From CAVZVZ01 sp963778895 (GTDB taxonomy: Bacteria; Actinomycetota; Acidimicrobiia; Acidimicrobiales; Acidimicrobilacustridaceae): 64,000 bases of DNA. The notes beneath the pieces were generated by a model. It was not told the DNA's origin, searched no databases, and saw only the letters and a list, made by a program, of their open reading frames with translations. The translations under genes were made by a program, and so were the position numbers. The stretch spans positions 1,612,001 to 1,676,000 of the forward strand of contig CAVZVZ010000005.1 of the NCBI GenBank assembly GCA_963778895.1, in the 5' to 3' direction. Below, one piece after another: positions 1 to 8,593 of this stretch (within the stretch, counting starts at the first letter, position 1; each line of letters opens with the position of its first letter).

Positions 1-903
1 CTCGACCGGCGCCTGCTCGGCCAGCTCCTCGCCCATGCGAACGCGGGCGGCGTGCACGTTCTGCCCGTAGAGCCGCCCATCGGGGCGGGAGAAGTAGACG
101 AACTCGAACAGGCAGAGCTTGGGGTCGACGGGCACCTTGCCCTCGAAGGGCCAGACGGACCGAGCGCCGGTGGCGTCGATGACGACCATCTCGCCGGGTT
201 GGAGCTCGCGCACGAAGTGCGCGCCGACGACGTCGAGGGCCGGTGTCTCGGATGCGAGGACCCATCCGTTGTCGAGCTTGCCGAGCACGAGCGGCCAGAA
301 CCCGCGTGGGTCCCGCACGCCGATCGCGTGCCCTTCGTCCATCAACACGAACGAGAAGGCCCCGTCGAGGGTGGGCAACACCTCGACCAGCGCACGCTCG
401 AGGGCGCGACCGTCGCTGCTCTGCTCCGGTTCCTTCCCGAGCTCCGCGGCCAACAGCTCGGCGACGAGATCGCTGTCGCTCGTGATCGTGCCGGGCAACA
501 TGCCGGCCTGCGCCGCGAGATCGGAGGTGTTCACGAGGTTGCCGTTGTGCGCGAGGGCGAAGGCGTGATCGCCGACGTCCCGGTAGAACGGCTGCGCGTT
601 GCGCCACGTGCTCGAGCCCGTCGTGCTGTAGCGAGTGTGGCCGATCGCGAGGTGGCCCTCGAGTGCCGCGAGCATGCGGTCGTCGAACACGTTCGACACG
701 AGACCCATGTCCTTGGTGACGGTGATCGTCTCGCCGTCGCTCACCGCCATGCCTGCCGATTCCTGGCCGCGATGCTGCAGGGCGTAGAGGCCGAGATACG
801 TGAGGTGAGCCACCGGTTGACCCGGCGCGTACACCGCGAAGACGCCGCACTCGTGACCCGGAGTCTCATCGAGATGGATCGGAGCGGCGGGGGACTCGCT
901 CAC
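1..903 (-). CDS. purF: Amidophosphoribosyltransferase PurF (partial, C-terminus beyond left edge)
   Basis: This enzyme makes 5-phosphoribosylamine from PRPP and glutamine, the first committed step of purine synthesis. Only the first 301 codons are in the window. From a GTG start the protein reaches CGVFAVY, which places the N-terminal nucleophile Cys at residue 19 after an 18-residue propeptide. HRGQESAGM follows, as in class II (Ntn) glutamine amidotransferase domains. The phosphoribosyltransferase half lies mostly outside. The GTG is chosen because no ATG lies between the upstream region and the Cys. It follows purL by 55 bp on the same strand, so the two are probably co-transcribed. Confidence 0.95.
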   Translation of the reverse strand, partial: MSESPAAPIHLDETPGHECGVFAVYAPGQPVAHLTYLGLYALQHRGQESAGMAVSDGETITVTKDMGLVSNVFDDRMLAALEGHLAIGHTRYSTTGSSTWRNAQPFYRDVGDHAFALAHNGNLVNTSDLAAQAGMLPGTITSDSDLVAELLAAELGKEPEQSSDGRALERALVEVLPTLDGAFSFVLMDEGHAIGVRDPRGFWPLVLGKLDNGWVLASETPALDVVGAHFVRELQPGEMVVIDATGARSVWPFEGKVPVDPKLCLFEFVYFSRPDGRLYGQNVHAARVRMGEELAEQAPVE

Positions 904-958
904 CGGGTCAGCATAGGCCGTGCCCGCGGGGACGCCTCGAACTCGCAGCGTGGACACC

Positions 959-3221
959 TCAGCCCTGGGTCGTGCCCGCACCGAGGGCGTCGGGCAACCG
1001 GCCCTGCCAGGTCGCGTGGGCCTCGGCCAGTGGGATGTCGAACAGTCCTTTCACCGAGAGCCGGTCGCCCATGGCCACACCGATGCGCTCGACCGCGACC
1101 CCGGCGTGCTCCAGGACTGCCTCCACCGGCTTCATCGCCTCCGGTGTCACGCACAGGAGCACCCTCGAGGGTGACTCGTCGAACAGCGCGATGTGGTCGG
1201 GGATGCGCGCCGCGTTCACCCCGATGCCGGAACGAACCGCCATCTCGGCCAAGGCCAACCCGACACCACCGCTCGACACGTCGTGCGCCCCGGCGACCAG
1301 CCCGCCCGCGACCAACGTGCGCACTGCCTCGGCGACGTCGGCATGGGCGGCGAAATCGAGCACAGGTAGCCGGCCACCGCGATGTCCCTTGGCTCGGGCC
1401 CATATCGATCCACTGAGCTCGCCGGTGCCCGCGGGCCCGACGAGGAGGAGCCGGCCGCCTTCGACCAGACCCACGCCGGGCGGGCGGCGCTCGAGATCGT
1501 CGATCAGACCGAGCATGCCGATGACGGGGGTGGGGTCGATGTCGGCGCCGCGACTCTCGTTGTAGAAGCTCACGTTCCCGCCGATCACCGGCACGTCGAA
1601 GATGCGGCAGGCGTCGGCCAAACCGTCGACAGCTTCGGAGAACTCCCACATGACCTCGGGGTGCTCCGGATTGCCGAAGTTCAGACAATTGACGACGGCT
1701 AGCGGCCGCGCGCCGACGCAGGCCAGGTTGAGGAGGGACTCGGCGACGGTGAGCGTGGTGCCTTGCCGCGGATCAACGGCGCACCAGCGATGGTTGCCGT
1801 CAGTGGTGATGGCCAAAGCTCGGCCGGTGTCCTCACCGGTGCGCGGTTGCTTGAGCCGGAGCACCACCGCGTCGCCACCCGGGCCTTCGACCGTGTTCAA
1901 GAACAGTTGGTGGTCGTACTGCGACCACACCCAAGACGTATCGGCGAGGAGTGAGAGCAGTTCGTCGACGACGTCGGTCGACGGGGGCAAGTCGGGCGCC
2001 GCCCTCGTGCGGGTCTTGCCGTCGAATGCGGCCGGAGCGACGCACGGACGCTCGTAGAGCGGTGCGTCCTCGTGGAGCGACGCCGCGGGTACCTCGGCCA
2101 GCACCTCACCGTCCCAACCATCGAGAATGCGAAGCGTGCCGGCGCGATCGTCACTGCCGTCGGGTGCCGTGACCGTGCCGACGTGGGTGGCCCGCACCTC
2201 CCACTGCGCGCAGATCGACAGCACCTCGTCGAGGTTGTCGGGCTCGACGATCGCCAGCATGCGCTCCTGGCTCTCGCTCGTCATGACCTCGAACGGCTCC
2301 ATTCCCGGCTCGCGGCGCGGCACCACCCGCACGTTGAAGTCCATGCCGGTGCCGCCGCGGGAGGCGGTTTCGCTGGCCGCGCAGGTGAGGCCCGCACCAC
2401 CGAGATCCTGGATACCGACGACCAGGCCGGCGTCGAGCAGCGCGAGGCAGGCCTCGATCAACCGCTTCTCTTCGAACGGGTCACCGACCTGCACGCTCGG
2501 GCGCTTGTCGGCGTCGTCCTCGGCCTCGCCGAAACCGGCCGACGCGAGCACGCTCACACCACCGATGCCGTCGCGACCGGTGGTGCTGCCCAGCAACACG
2601 GCCAGGTTGCCGACACCGGTCGCTTGACCGAGGACCAGACGATCCGCCGGCAACACACCGAGGCACAACACGTTCACCAACGGGTTGCCGGTGTACGTCT
2701 CATCGAAGACCGTTTCGCCGCCAACCGTCGGTACGCCCACCGAATTGCCGTAGCCGGAGATGCCGCTGACCACACCTTCGGCGATCCAGCGACTGCGCGC
2801 GTCGTCGAGCGACCCGAAACGCAGTGGATCCATGATCGCAATCGGCCGCGCCCCCATGGTGAAGATGTCGCGCAAGATCCCGCCCACGCCGGTCGCGGCG
2901 CCTTGATAGGGCTCGATGGCGGATGGATGGTTGTGGCTCTCGATGCGGATCGCCGCCGCAACGCCGTCGCCCACATCGACCACGCCGGCGTTCTCCCCCG
3001 GCCCGACCAGTACGTGTGGGGCCTCGGTCGGCAACCGTTTGAGGTGGATGCGCGAGGACTTGTAGGAGCAGTGCTCGGACCACATGACCGCGTACATGGC
3101 CAGCTCGAGGTGGTTCGGCTCGCGACCGAGGATCCTTCTCGATCGCCTCGTACTCGTCGTCCGTCAATCCCAGTGCTCGATGGATCGTGTCGGCCAAAGC
3201 GCGCTCCTCGTGTGCCGGCAC
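959..3221 (-). CDS. purL: Phosphoribosylformylglycinamidine synthase subunit PurL (apparent frameshift near 3134)
   Basis: Small-type PurL, the ATP-dependent synthetase subunit that works with PurQ and PurS to turn FGAR into FGAM. The N-terminus starts at GTG (MPAHEERALADT) and the reading frame breaks near 3134. Downstream, MWSEHCSYKSS and the two AIRS-type halves run uninterrupted to the stop. Inserting CG in AAGGATCC (giving AAGCGGATCC) joins the frames and restores the expected ILGREPNH segment, for 754 residues, the normal length. A possible Shine-Dalgarno (AGGTAGG) lies upstream of the GTG. purL is separated from purQ by a plus-strand gene block, so it probably has its own promoter. Confidence 0.95.
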
Positions 3222-3305
3222 GTTGAACCTACCTGGTTGGGAGGGACTGCAGGCGCGCTCGCGAGCGGTTGAAACGATCCGGATCCTCTGCTTGCCTTTC
3301 GGGCA

Positions 3306-3728
3306 ATGGCTGATTCCGAGAAATCCTCAAAAGCGGGCATGACCGATGCGCACAAAGCCGCCCTGGCGGAGGGCCGCGAACAGGGCCGGGCGGTGCGGCG
3401 CTATCTCGAAGCGCTCGAGGCCAACAAGCCCAAACGCGGGCGCAAACGAACACCGGAAACCATGAAGAAACGGCTGGACCGCATTCAGCAAGAGATGGAC
3501 AAAGCCGACCCCCTGCTACGGCTGCAGTTGGTCCAAGAACGCATGGATCTCGAGCGACAGATCGAGACCGCTGGCACCACCGTCGACCTCACGGAGCTCG
3601 AGCAAGATTTCGTCAAGGCTGCCGCCGGCTATTCCGAGCGAAAAGGCATCAGCTATGCCGCGTGGCGAGAGCTCGGCGTGTCGGCTGCCACGCTCAAGGC
3701 CGCCGGCATCGGCCGCGGCGCAGCCTGA
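3306..3728 (+). CDS. Uncharacterised small basic coiled-coil protein
   Basis: A 140-residue soluble protein I know only as a conserved actinobacterial hypothetical. The N-terminal third is strongly basic (KPKRGRKRTPETMKKR). It is followed by a charged helical region (about residues 60-105) likely to form a coiled coil, and a C-terminal segment (YSERKGISYAAWRELGVSAATLK) that looks like a small helical DNA- or protein-binding unit. There is no signal peptide or membrane segment. It opens the plus-strand block that sits inside the purine cluster, 84 bp from the divergent purL start. A nucleic-acid-binding role fits the composition but is inference only. Confidence 0.75.
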   Translation: MADSEKSSKAGMTDAHKAALAEGREQGRAVRRYLEALEANKPKRGRKRTPETMKKRLDRIQQEMDKADPLLRLQLVQERMDLERQIETAGTTVDLTELEQDFVKAAAGYSERKGISYAAWRELGVSAATLKAAGIGRGAA

Positions 3729-3764
3729 GCCGACCGTCATCGTTCTTCGCGCAACCGGGGGGCC

Positions 3765-5231
3765 GTGGGCGACAACATCGCATCCATTCTCGACGAACCG
3801 GCTCGGCTCGATCGTGAACGTCTCGCACTCGTCATCGACGACGGCACCGGGTGGACATTCGGCGCGTTGCAGGCCGAGGTCGAGGCGTGGGCCTCAATGC
3901 TCGCGGCCGCGGGCGTCGGCCCGGGTGACCGGGTGGCGCTGGTCGATTGGGGCGGTGTCCGTAGTACGGCGGTGACCCTGGCCGCCGCGCATCTGGGCGC
4001 CGCCAGCGCGCAGATGAATCCGTTGCTGACGGTGGGCGAGCTCAGTCAATTGGTCGAGGTCGCCGGTTGCAGTCCGGTCGCGGTCACCAGCGCGGACCAC
4101 GCCACGCGTCTGGCCAGAGCACTCGGCCCCAGCGCCTCGGTCATCACGGAGCCCGAGCGGTCACTCCCGCCGACACCCCGCGACGACGGCGACGAGCAGG
4201 ATGCGATCGTGCTCTTCACCAGTGGGACCACCGGGCTTCCGAAGCCGGTCCCGATCAGTCACGCCAGCGTGATGGGTCGCATTCGTGGCTACCGGCAACC
4301 ATTTGCCGTCGAACGTCCGGCCGCCACGGCGCTGATGTGTGTGCCCTCGTTCCATGTCGGAGGCATTCTCGGTTTGCTCTTCAGCCTGTTCGGCGGCGAT
4401 ACGACGGTGATACAGCCGCGCTTCGACGCCGGTCGATGGCTGCAACTCGTCGAGCGGTACCGCGTCAACTCTGCGTTCTTGGTGCCGACCATGCTGGCGC
4501 GCATCCTCGATCATCCTGATCTCGCCACCTCCGATCTGTCGTCGTTGGCGCGCCTGTCGTACGGCGCGGCGGCCGCGCCCACATCACTCGTGGCCCGCGC
4601 CATGGAGCAATGGCCCGACGTCGACTTCTCGAATGTGTTCGGCCAGACCGAGACGCTCGGCGCGTACACAGCTCTCTCACCCGCGGATCATCGTGATCCG
4701 GCCCGCGTGGGCTCGGTCGGCCGACCGATGCCCGGCGTCGAGATCCGCGTCGTCGAGCCGGGCACGAACACCGCCGTCGATCCAGGCACGGTGGGTGAGT
4801 TGTGGGTGCGGTCGACCCAGAACGTGCGCGACGGCTGGCTGCAGACCGGCGACTTGGCCTACCAAGACGCTGACGGTTATGTGTTTCCACAAGGCCGGCG
4901 GGGTGACCTCATCAACCGCGGTGGGGAGAAGTTCGCGCCGGGCGAAGTGGCCGAGGCTCTGCGCGGCCATCCCGCCATCCGCGATGTGGCGGTGGCCGGG
5001 GTGCCCGACGCCGAGATGGGGCATCGGGTCGGTGCGCTCCTCGTCGTCGAACCAGGCGCCCGACAACCCTCGCTCGAGGACATGCGCGCTTGGGGTCGGG
5101 ATCATCTGGCATCGTTCAAGCTGCCGGAGCTGATCGGCTACATCGACGTGCTCCCCGTCAACGAGTTGGGCAAGCTGCCCGCCCGCACCATCGTCGAGCA
5201 CCTCATCATTGCGAACGGGGGCAGAACGTGA
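3765..5231 (+). CDS. AMP-dependent acyl-CoA synthetase/ligase (ANL superfamily)
   Basis: Predicted to activate a carboxylic acid with ATP and load it onto CoA. The 488-residue protein carries the ANL core motifs in order: the P-loop-like FTSGTTGLPKPVPISH (about residues 150-165), FGQTETLGAYT, the adenylate-binding TGDLAYQDADGYVF, the hinge GRRGDLINRGGEKFAPGE, and a C-terminal Lys in NELGKLPARTI. The substrate cannot be read from sequence; medium- or long-chain acids or aromatic acids are both possible. The GTG start follows the previous gene by 36 bp, and the stop overlaps the next start by 4 nt, so it is translationally coupled to it. Confidence 0.9.
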   Translation: MGDNIASILDEPARLDRERLALVIDDGTGWTFGALQAEVEAWASMLAAAGVGPGDRVALVDWGGVRSTAVTLAAAHLGAASAQMNPLLTVGELSQLVEVAGCSPVAVTSADHATRLARALGPSASVITEPERSLPPTPRDDGDEQDAIVLFTSGTTGLPKPVPISHASVMGRIRGYRQPFAVERPAATALMCVPSFHVGGILGLLFSLFGGDTTVIQPRFDAGRWLQLVERYRVNSAFLVPTMLARILDHPDLATSDLSSLARLSYGAAAAPTSLVARAMEQWPDVDFSNVFGQTETLGAYTALSPADHRDPARVGSVGRPMPGVEIRVVEPGTNTAVDPGTVGELWVRSTQNVRDGWLQTGDLAYQDADGYVFPQGRRGDLINRGGEKFAPGEVAEALRGHPAIRDVAVAGVPDAEMGHRVGALLVVEPGARQPSLEDMRAWGRDHLASFKLPELIGYIDVLPVNELGKLPARTIVEHLIIANGGRT

Positions 5232-5941
5232 CGCTGTACCTACACGAGGTCCACCGCGTACGCGGCGCGCACGAGGACGACTTCGAGGCCGCGTTCCGCG
5301 ACGCTGAGGGGTGGATGCAGATGCTGAGCCTCGACGATGACGCGCGCTTGCTCTACTACTGCAGCCAGGCGCATGGCACCGGGCCGAGCTACCACATCAT
5401 CACCATCACGGCGGTGACCGACGGCGCGGCCTGGGAGCGGTTGGCTCGCCGCATGCGCGACGGTGACCTGGCCGCTTGGGCGCGACGGGTGGACCAACTC
5501 CGCCACGACGTCATCGGCAAGGCGCTGTTGGACGCGAGCTGGTCGCCGATGAGCGAGTTGGACCTGACATCGGTACCAACCCGCGTGACGACCCACGAGC
5601 CCACGTTGTTCATGGAAGACACGGGCTGGCCCGATGTCTGCGTGGACGACTACGTCGACTTCTGGGGCAACGAGTACAAGCCGATGCTCGACCAACAGCC
5701 GGAGGCGACGCGCCTGCTCGAGATCAAAGCGGGTTGGGTCCCCGCTCTGGGCGCCGGCCGACGGCCCGAGGCGATCCTGTGGCAGCGAGTGCACAACATC
5801 GAGCGACTGATCGAGCTGCTGAGCACCGAGCTCCCGCCCGAACGCAAGGGCCCCGGCACGTTCATGGCCAAGGGACTCTCGTTCCGGGACCAATGGGAGT
5901 CCCGCCTGTTACGCACCGCCAGCTGGTCACCGCTCTGCTGA
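5228..5941 (+). CDS. Uncharacterised protein, possible dimeric alpha-beta barrel (NIPSNAP/ABM-like)
   Basis: A 237-residue protein starting at a GTG that overlaps the acyl-CoA synthetase stop (GTGA). The start MTLYLHEVHRVRGAHEDDFEAAF and a later repeat of the pattern (residues about 120-190: TLFMEDTGWPDVCVDDYVDFW) resemble the two-copy ferredoxin-like folds of NIPSNAP or antibiotic-monooxygenase proteins. This is a fold-level guess, with no catalytic residue identified. There is no signal peptide. Coupling to the acyl-CoA synthetase suggests the two act on the same substrate. It ends 12 bp from the convergent purQ stop. Confidence 0.7.
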   Translation: MTLYLHEVHRVRGAHEDDFEAAFRDAEGWMQMLSLDDDARLLYYCSQAHGTGPSYHIITITAVTDGAAWERLARRMRDGDLAAWARRVDQLRHDVIGKALLDASWSPMSELDLTSVPTRVTTHEPTLFMEDTGWPDVCVDDYVDFWGNEYKPMLDQQPEATRLLEIKAGWVPALGAGRRPEAILWQRVHNIERLIELLSTELPPERKGPGTFMAKGLSFRDQWESRLLRTASWSPLC

Positions 5942-5953
5942 GCGGGCTCGCCG

Positions 5954-6634
5954 TCAGACGCCGGAGCTGACGCGCGCGGATTCGAGCAGCGAGCGAACGA
6001 GCGGTACGCCGTCGGCGCTTCCCAGCAAATCGTTGATCGCCCGCTCGGGGTGCGGCATCAACCCAACGACGTTGCGCGCCTGATTGCAGATGCCGGCGAT
6101 GTCGTCGATCGAGCCATTGGGATTGTCGACATAGCGGACGACAACCCGCTCATCGCCTCGCAGCTCGGCGAGGGTCTCGGGGTCACAGGTGTAGTTGCCC
6201 TCGAAGTGATTGATCGGTATGCGAAGGACCTGACCTACCTCGGCCGCGCCGGTCAGCGCCGAGTTGGTCGTCTCGACTCGTAGCTCGGACACCGCGCACA
6301 AGAACTTCAATCCTCGGTTCTTCTGCAGGGCGCCCGGTAGCAAACCGGCCTCGGTGAGCACCTGGAATCCGTTGCAGATACCGACCACCGGCCCGCCGTC
6401 GCGAGCGAACTCGGCCACCGCACCCATGACGGGCGAGAAGCGGGCGATGGCGCCCGGGCGGAGGTAGTCGCCGTGGGCGAATCCGCCCGGGACCACGACC
6501 GCATCGACACCACGTGTGGAAGCGTCGCCGTGCCAGAGGATCTCGGCCTCACCGCCGAGGCTGCGCACGGCCTCGATCACGTCGAACTCGCAGTTCGACC
6601 CCGGGAACAGGACGACACCGACCCGCGTGCTCAT
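5954..6634 (-). CDS. purQ: Phosphoribosylformylglycinamidine synthase subunit PurQ
   Basis: Glutaminase subunit of FGAM synthase: it releases ammonia from glutamine for PurL. A class I (triad) glutamine amidotransferase of 226 residues, with the nucleophile Cys in PVVGICNGFQVL and the His/Glu pair in GLMPHPERA near the C-terminus. FPGSNCEFDV near the start is the usual PurQ N-terminus. The ATG was chosen because it overlaps the purS stop by 4 nt (ATGA) and matches the family start (MSTRVGVVLFPGSN); a longer in-frame extension upstream reads through purS and is not expected to be coding. Confidence 0.96.
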   Translation of the reverse strand: MSTRVGVVLFPGSNCEFDVIEAVRSLGGEAEILWHGDASTRGVDAVVVPGGFAHGDYLRPGAIARFSPVMGAVAEFARDGGPVVGICNGFQVLTEAGLLPGALQKNRGLKFLCAVSELRVETTNSALTGAAEVGQVLRIPINHFEGNYTCDPETLAELRGDERVVVRYVDNPNGSIDDIAGICNQARNVVGLMPHPERAINDLLGSADGVPLVRSLLESARVSSGV

Positions 6635-6906
6635 GAGCCACTCACGGTATCGAGATCTGCGGCTTCGACGACCACGCTCGAGTCCTCGATCACCGGGTTG
6701 GTCAGGAAGCGTTGGCACAGGTCGTCGACCTCGGCCCGGGCCGCGGCTTCATCGACCGCCTCGATCAGGAACCGGATGCTCTTGCCCACGCGGACGTCGC
6801 GTATGCCGTCGAACCCGAGCGTCGGCAGCGAGCGTTCGATCGTCGAGCCCTGAGGGTCAGCGATACCGGGCCTCAGCCGCACCTCGACCTGCACGGAGAA
6901 CTGCAT
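6631..6906 (-). CDS. purS: Phosphoribosylformylglycinamidine synthase subunit PurS
   Basis: Small structural subunit that links PurL and PurQ in the FGAM synthase complex. The 91-residue protein begins MQFSVQVEVRLRPGIADPQG, which is typical PurS, and includes VRVGKSIRFLIEA in the second half. An alternative GTG start 9 nt upstream would overlap the preceding stop by 4 nt in the style of this operon; the ATG is preferred because PurS proteins begin close to the first beta strand. It lies between the ComB-like gene and purQ, with a 4-nt overlap to purQ. Confidence 0.95.
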   Translation of the reverse strand: MQFSVQVEVRLRPGIADPQGSTIERSLPTLGFDGIRDVRVGKSIRFLIEAVDEAAARAEVDDLCQRFLTNPVIEDSSVVVEAADLDTVSGS

Positions 6907-6911
6907 GACCC

Positions 6912-7691
6912 TCACTCTTTCATAGACGGGCTCCTAGACGAGACTGCGCCCGAGCCATCGATGAAGCAGTCGGCGTGCAGCAACGGCACGCACTCGCTCA
7001 CGCCGTGTTCGGCGGCCATGGCGACCTCGTCGTCCCAACCGTGGCCGCGCAATTCGCGACCGGATGCCGAGTCGGCGAGCATCCAGCCGAGGCGCTCGGA
7101 ACCCACGGCGAACGAGCCCGCCGCGGCAACAGCGTCTGATGACGACGCCACACCCGAGGGGTCGGTCGCGGCCACGATCGCGCCCGCTCCGAGCCAATCC
7201 TCTACCGCCGGTCGCAGCGGGCCGGTCGCGCCACGCCAACGCTCACCCGCGGCGAGGACCCCGACGCTACCTCCTCGTTCCGAAAGCCAACGACCAACCG
7301 CCGGCGCGTTGCGCAGACAGCCTGCGATCACGGCCTTCGCTCCGGCCTCCCGCGCCGCGAAGGCGAGGGCGGCGCCGTTGGGCGAGGGCAGAACGAGCTT
7401 CGTCCCGGCCGGTATCCGCGCCAGCGAAACCGGCGAAAGCGACCAACGGTGATCCTCACCAACATCCGCACCCTTTACCGCGAGCTCGGCGCCCAGCCGC
7501 TCGGCGTACTCTCCTTCAGCGCCGTCGTGCCAGCGGTACGGATACACAACAGCTCCTCGCGCGACGGCAACGTCGACCGCGGTGGTGAAGCGCAACACAT
7601 CGACGACGACAACGACGTCGGAACGGGGAGCGAGGTCGCGTAGCCCGTTCGGACCCCACCCGACGTCGACGAGGCGAACCGGTTCGGTCAC
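6912..7691 (-). CDS. ComB-like (2-phosphosulfolactate phosphatase family) protein inside the pur operon
   Basis: A 259-residue protein that matches the ComB family in its landmarks: VVVVDVLRFTTAVDVAVARG near the N-terminus, then LVLPSPNGAAL, GCLRNAPAVG, VGVLAAGERW and EDWLGAGAI. ComB removes phosphate from 2-phosphosulfolactate in coenzyme M synthesis, a pathway not expected in this kind of bacterium, so the true substrate is probably different. It overlaps purC by 4 nt upstream (GTGA) and reaches the purS start downstream, so it is an integral operon member. A phosphatase acting on a sugar phosphate or purine intermediate is a reasonable inference. No other purine enzyme family fits. Confidence 0.82.
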   Translation of the reverse strand: MTEPVRLVDVGWGPNGLRDLAPRSDVVVVVDVLRFTTAVDVAVARGAVVYPYRWHDGAEGEYAERLGAELAVKGADVGEDHRWSLSPVSLARIPAGTKLVLPSPNGAALAFAAREAGAKAVIAGCLRNAPAVGRWLSERGGSVGVLAAGERWRGATGPLRPAVEDWLGAGAIVAATDPSGVASSSDAVAAAGSFAVGSERLGWMLADSASGRELRGHGWDDEVAMAAEHGVSECVPLLHADCFIDGSGAVSSRSPSMKE

Positions 7692-8569
7692 CCGTGCCAG
7701 TCGGCGAACGATCGACCCGTCACGCGCTCGTAGGCCTCGACGTACCGGGACCGCGACGCGTCCACCACTTCCGCCGGAAGCGGGGGCGGCGGTGGTTTCT
7801 TGTCCCAGTCGAGCGTGTCGAGGTAATCGCGCACGGGCTGCTTGTCGAACGACGGTGGGGTCGAGCCGGGCTTCCACGCATCGGCCGGCCAGAACCGAGA
7901 CGAGTCCGGCGTGAGCACCTCGTCCGCGAGCACGAGCTCGTCGTCGATGAACCCGAGCTCGAACTTGGTGTCGGCGATGATGATCCCGCGCTCGGCCGCC
8001 CAGGCCGCGCCGCGGGTGTAGAGCTCGAGCGACACGTCGCGGGCTCGCGCCGCGATGTCGGGACCGACCAACTCCGCGGCCTGTTCGAAAGAGATGTTCA
8101 TGTCGTGGTCGCCGTCCTCGGCCTTGGTGGACGGCGTGAACACGGGCTCGGGCAACTGTGAGGACTCCAGCAATCCGTCGGGCAGGCGCTCGCCGTTCAT
8201 GGTTCCGTCGGCGCGGTACTGCTTCCAGGCCGAACCAGTGATGTAGCCCCGCACGATGCACTCGATGGGCAACATCTCGGCCCGCCGACACAACATCGCG
8301 CGGCCTTCCCACTCGGGCTTCTGGGCGGCCTCGGGCAAACCCTGGAGCGACGTCGAGACCAGGTGACTCCCGACGACGCCTTCGAACTTCTCGAACCAGA
8401 ACGCCGACATCGCCGTGAGCACACGTCCCTTGTCGGGCACCGGCTCGGCCATCACGACGTCGAAGGCCGAGATGCGGTCGGACGCCACCATCAACAAGTG
8501 GCCGTCACCTACGTCGTAGATGTCACGGACCTTGCCCGAATACACATGTGTCAGATCAGCAACGCTCAC
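7688..8569 (-). CDS. purC: Phosphoribosylaminoimidazole-succinocarboxamide synthase PurC
   Basis: SAICAR synthetase, which joins aspartate to CAIR using ATP. The 293-residue protein has the N-terminal YSGKVRDIYDVGDGHLLMVASDRISAFD block, IECIVRGYITGSAWKQY, and the ADTKFELGF motif of the active site. It is full length. The ATG start is 24 bp downstream of the purB stop, and the stop overlaps the next start by 4 nt, consistent with one polycistronic message purB-purC-comB-like-purS-purQ. Confidence 0.97.
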   Translation of the reverse strand: MSVADLTHVYSGKVRDIYDVGDGHLLMVASDRISAFDVVMAEPVPDKGRVLTAMSAFWFEKFEGVVGSHLVSTSLQGLPEAAQKPEWEGRAMLCRRAEMLPIECIVRGYITGSAWKQYRADGTMNGERLPDGLLESSQLPEPVFTPSTKAEDGDHDMNISFEQAAELVGPDIAARARDVSLELYTRGAAWAAERGIIIADTKFELGFIDDELVLADEVLTPDSSRFWPADAWKPGSTPPSFDKQPVRDYLDTLDWDKKPPPPPLPAEVVDASRSRYVEAYERVTGRSFADWHG

Positions 8570-8593
8570 GCGGGTCTCCTTCTGTTTGTGCGC

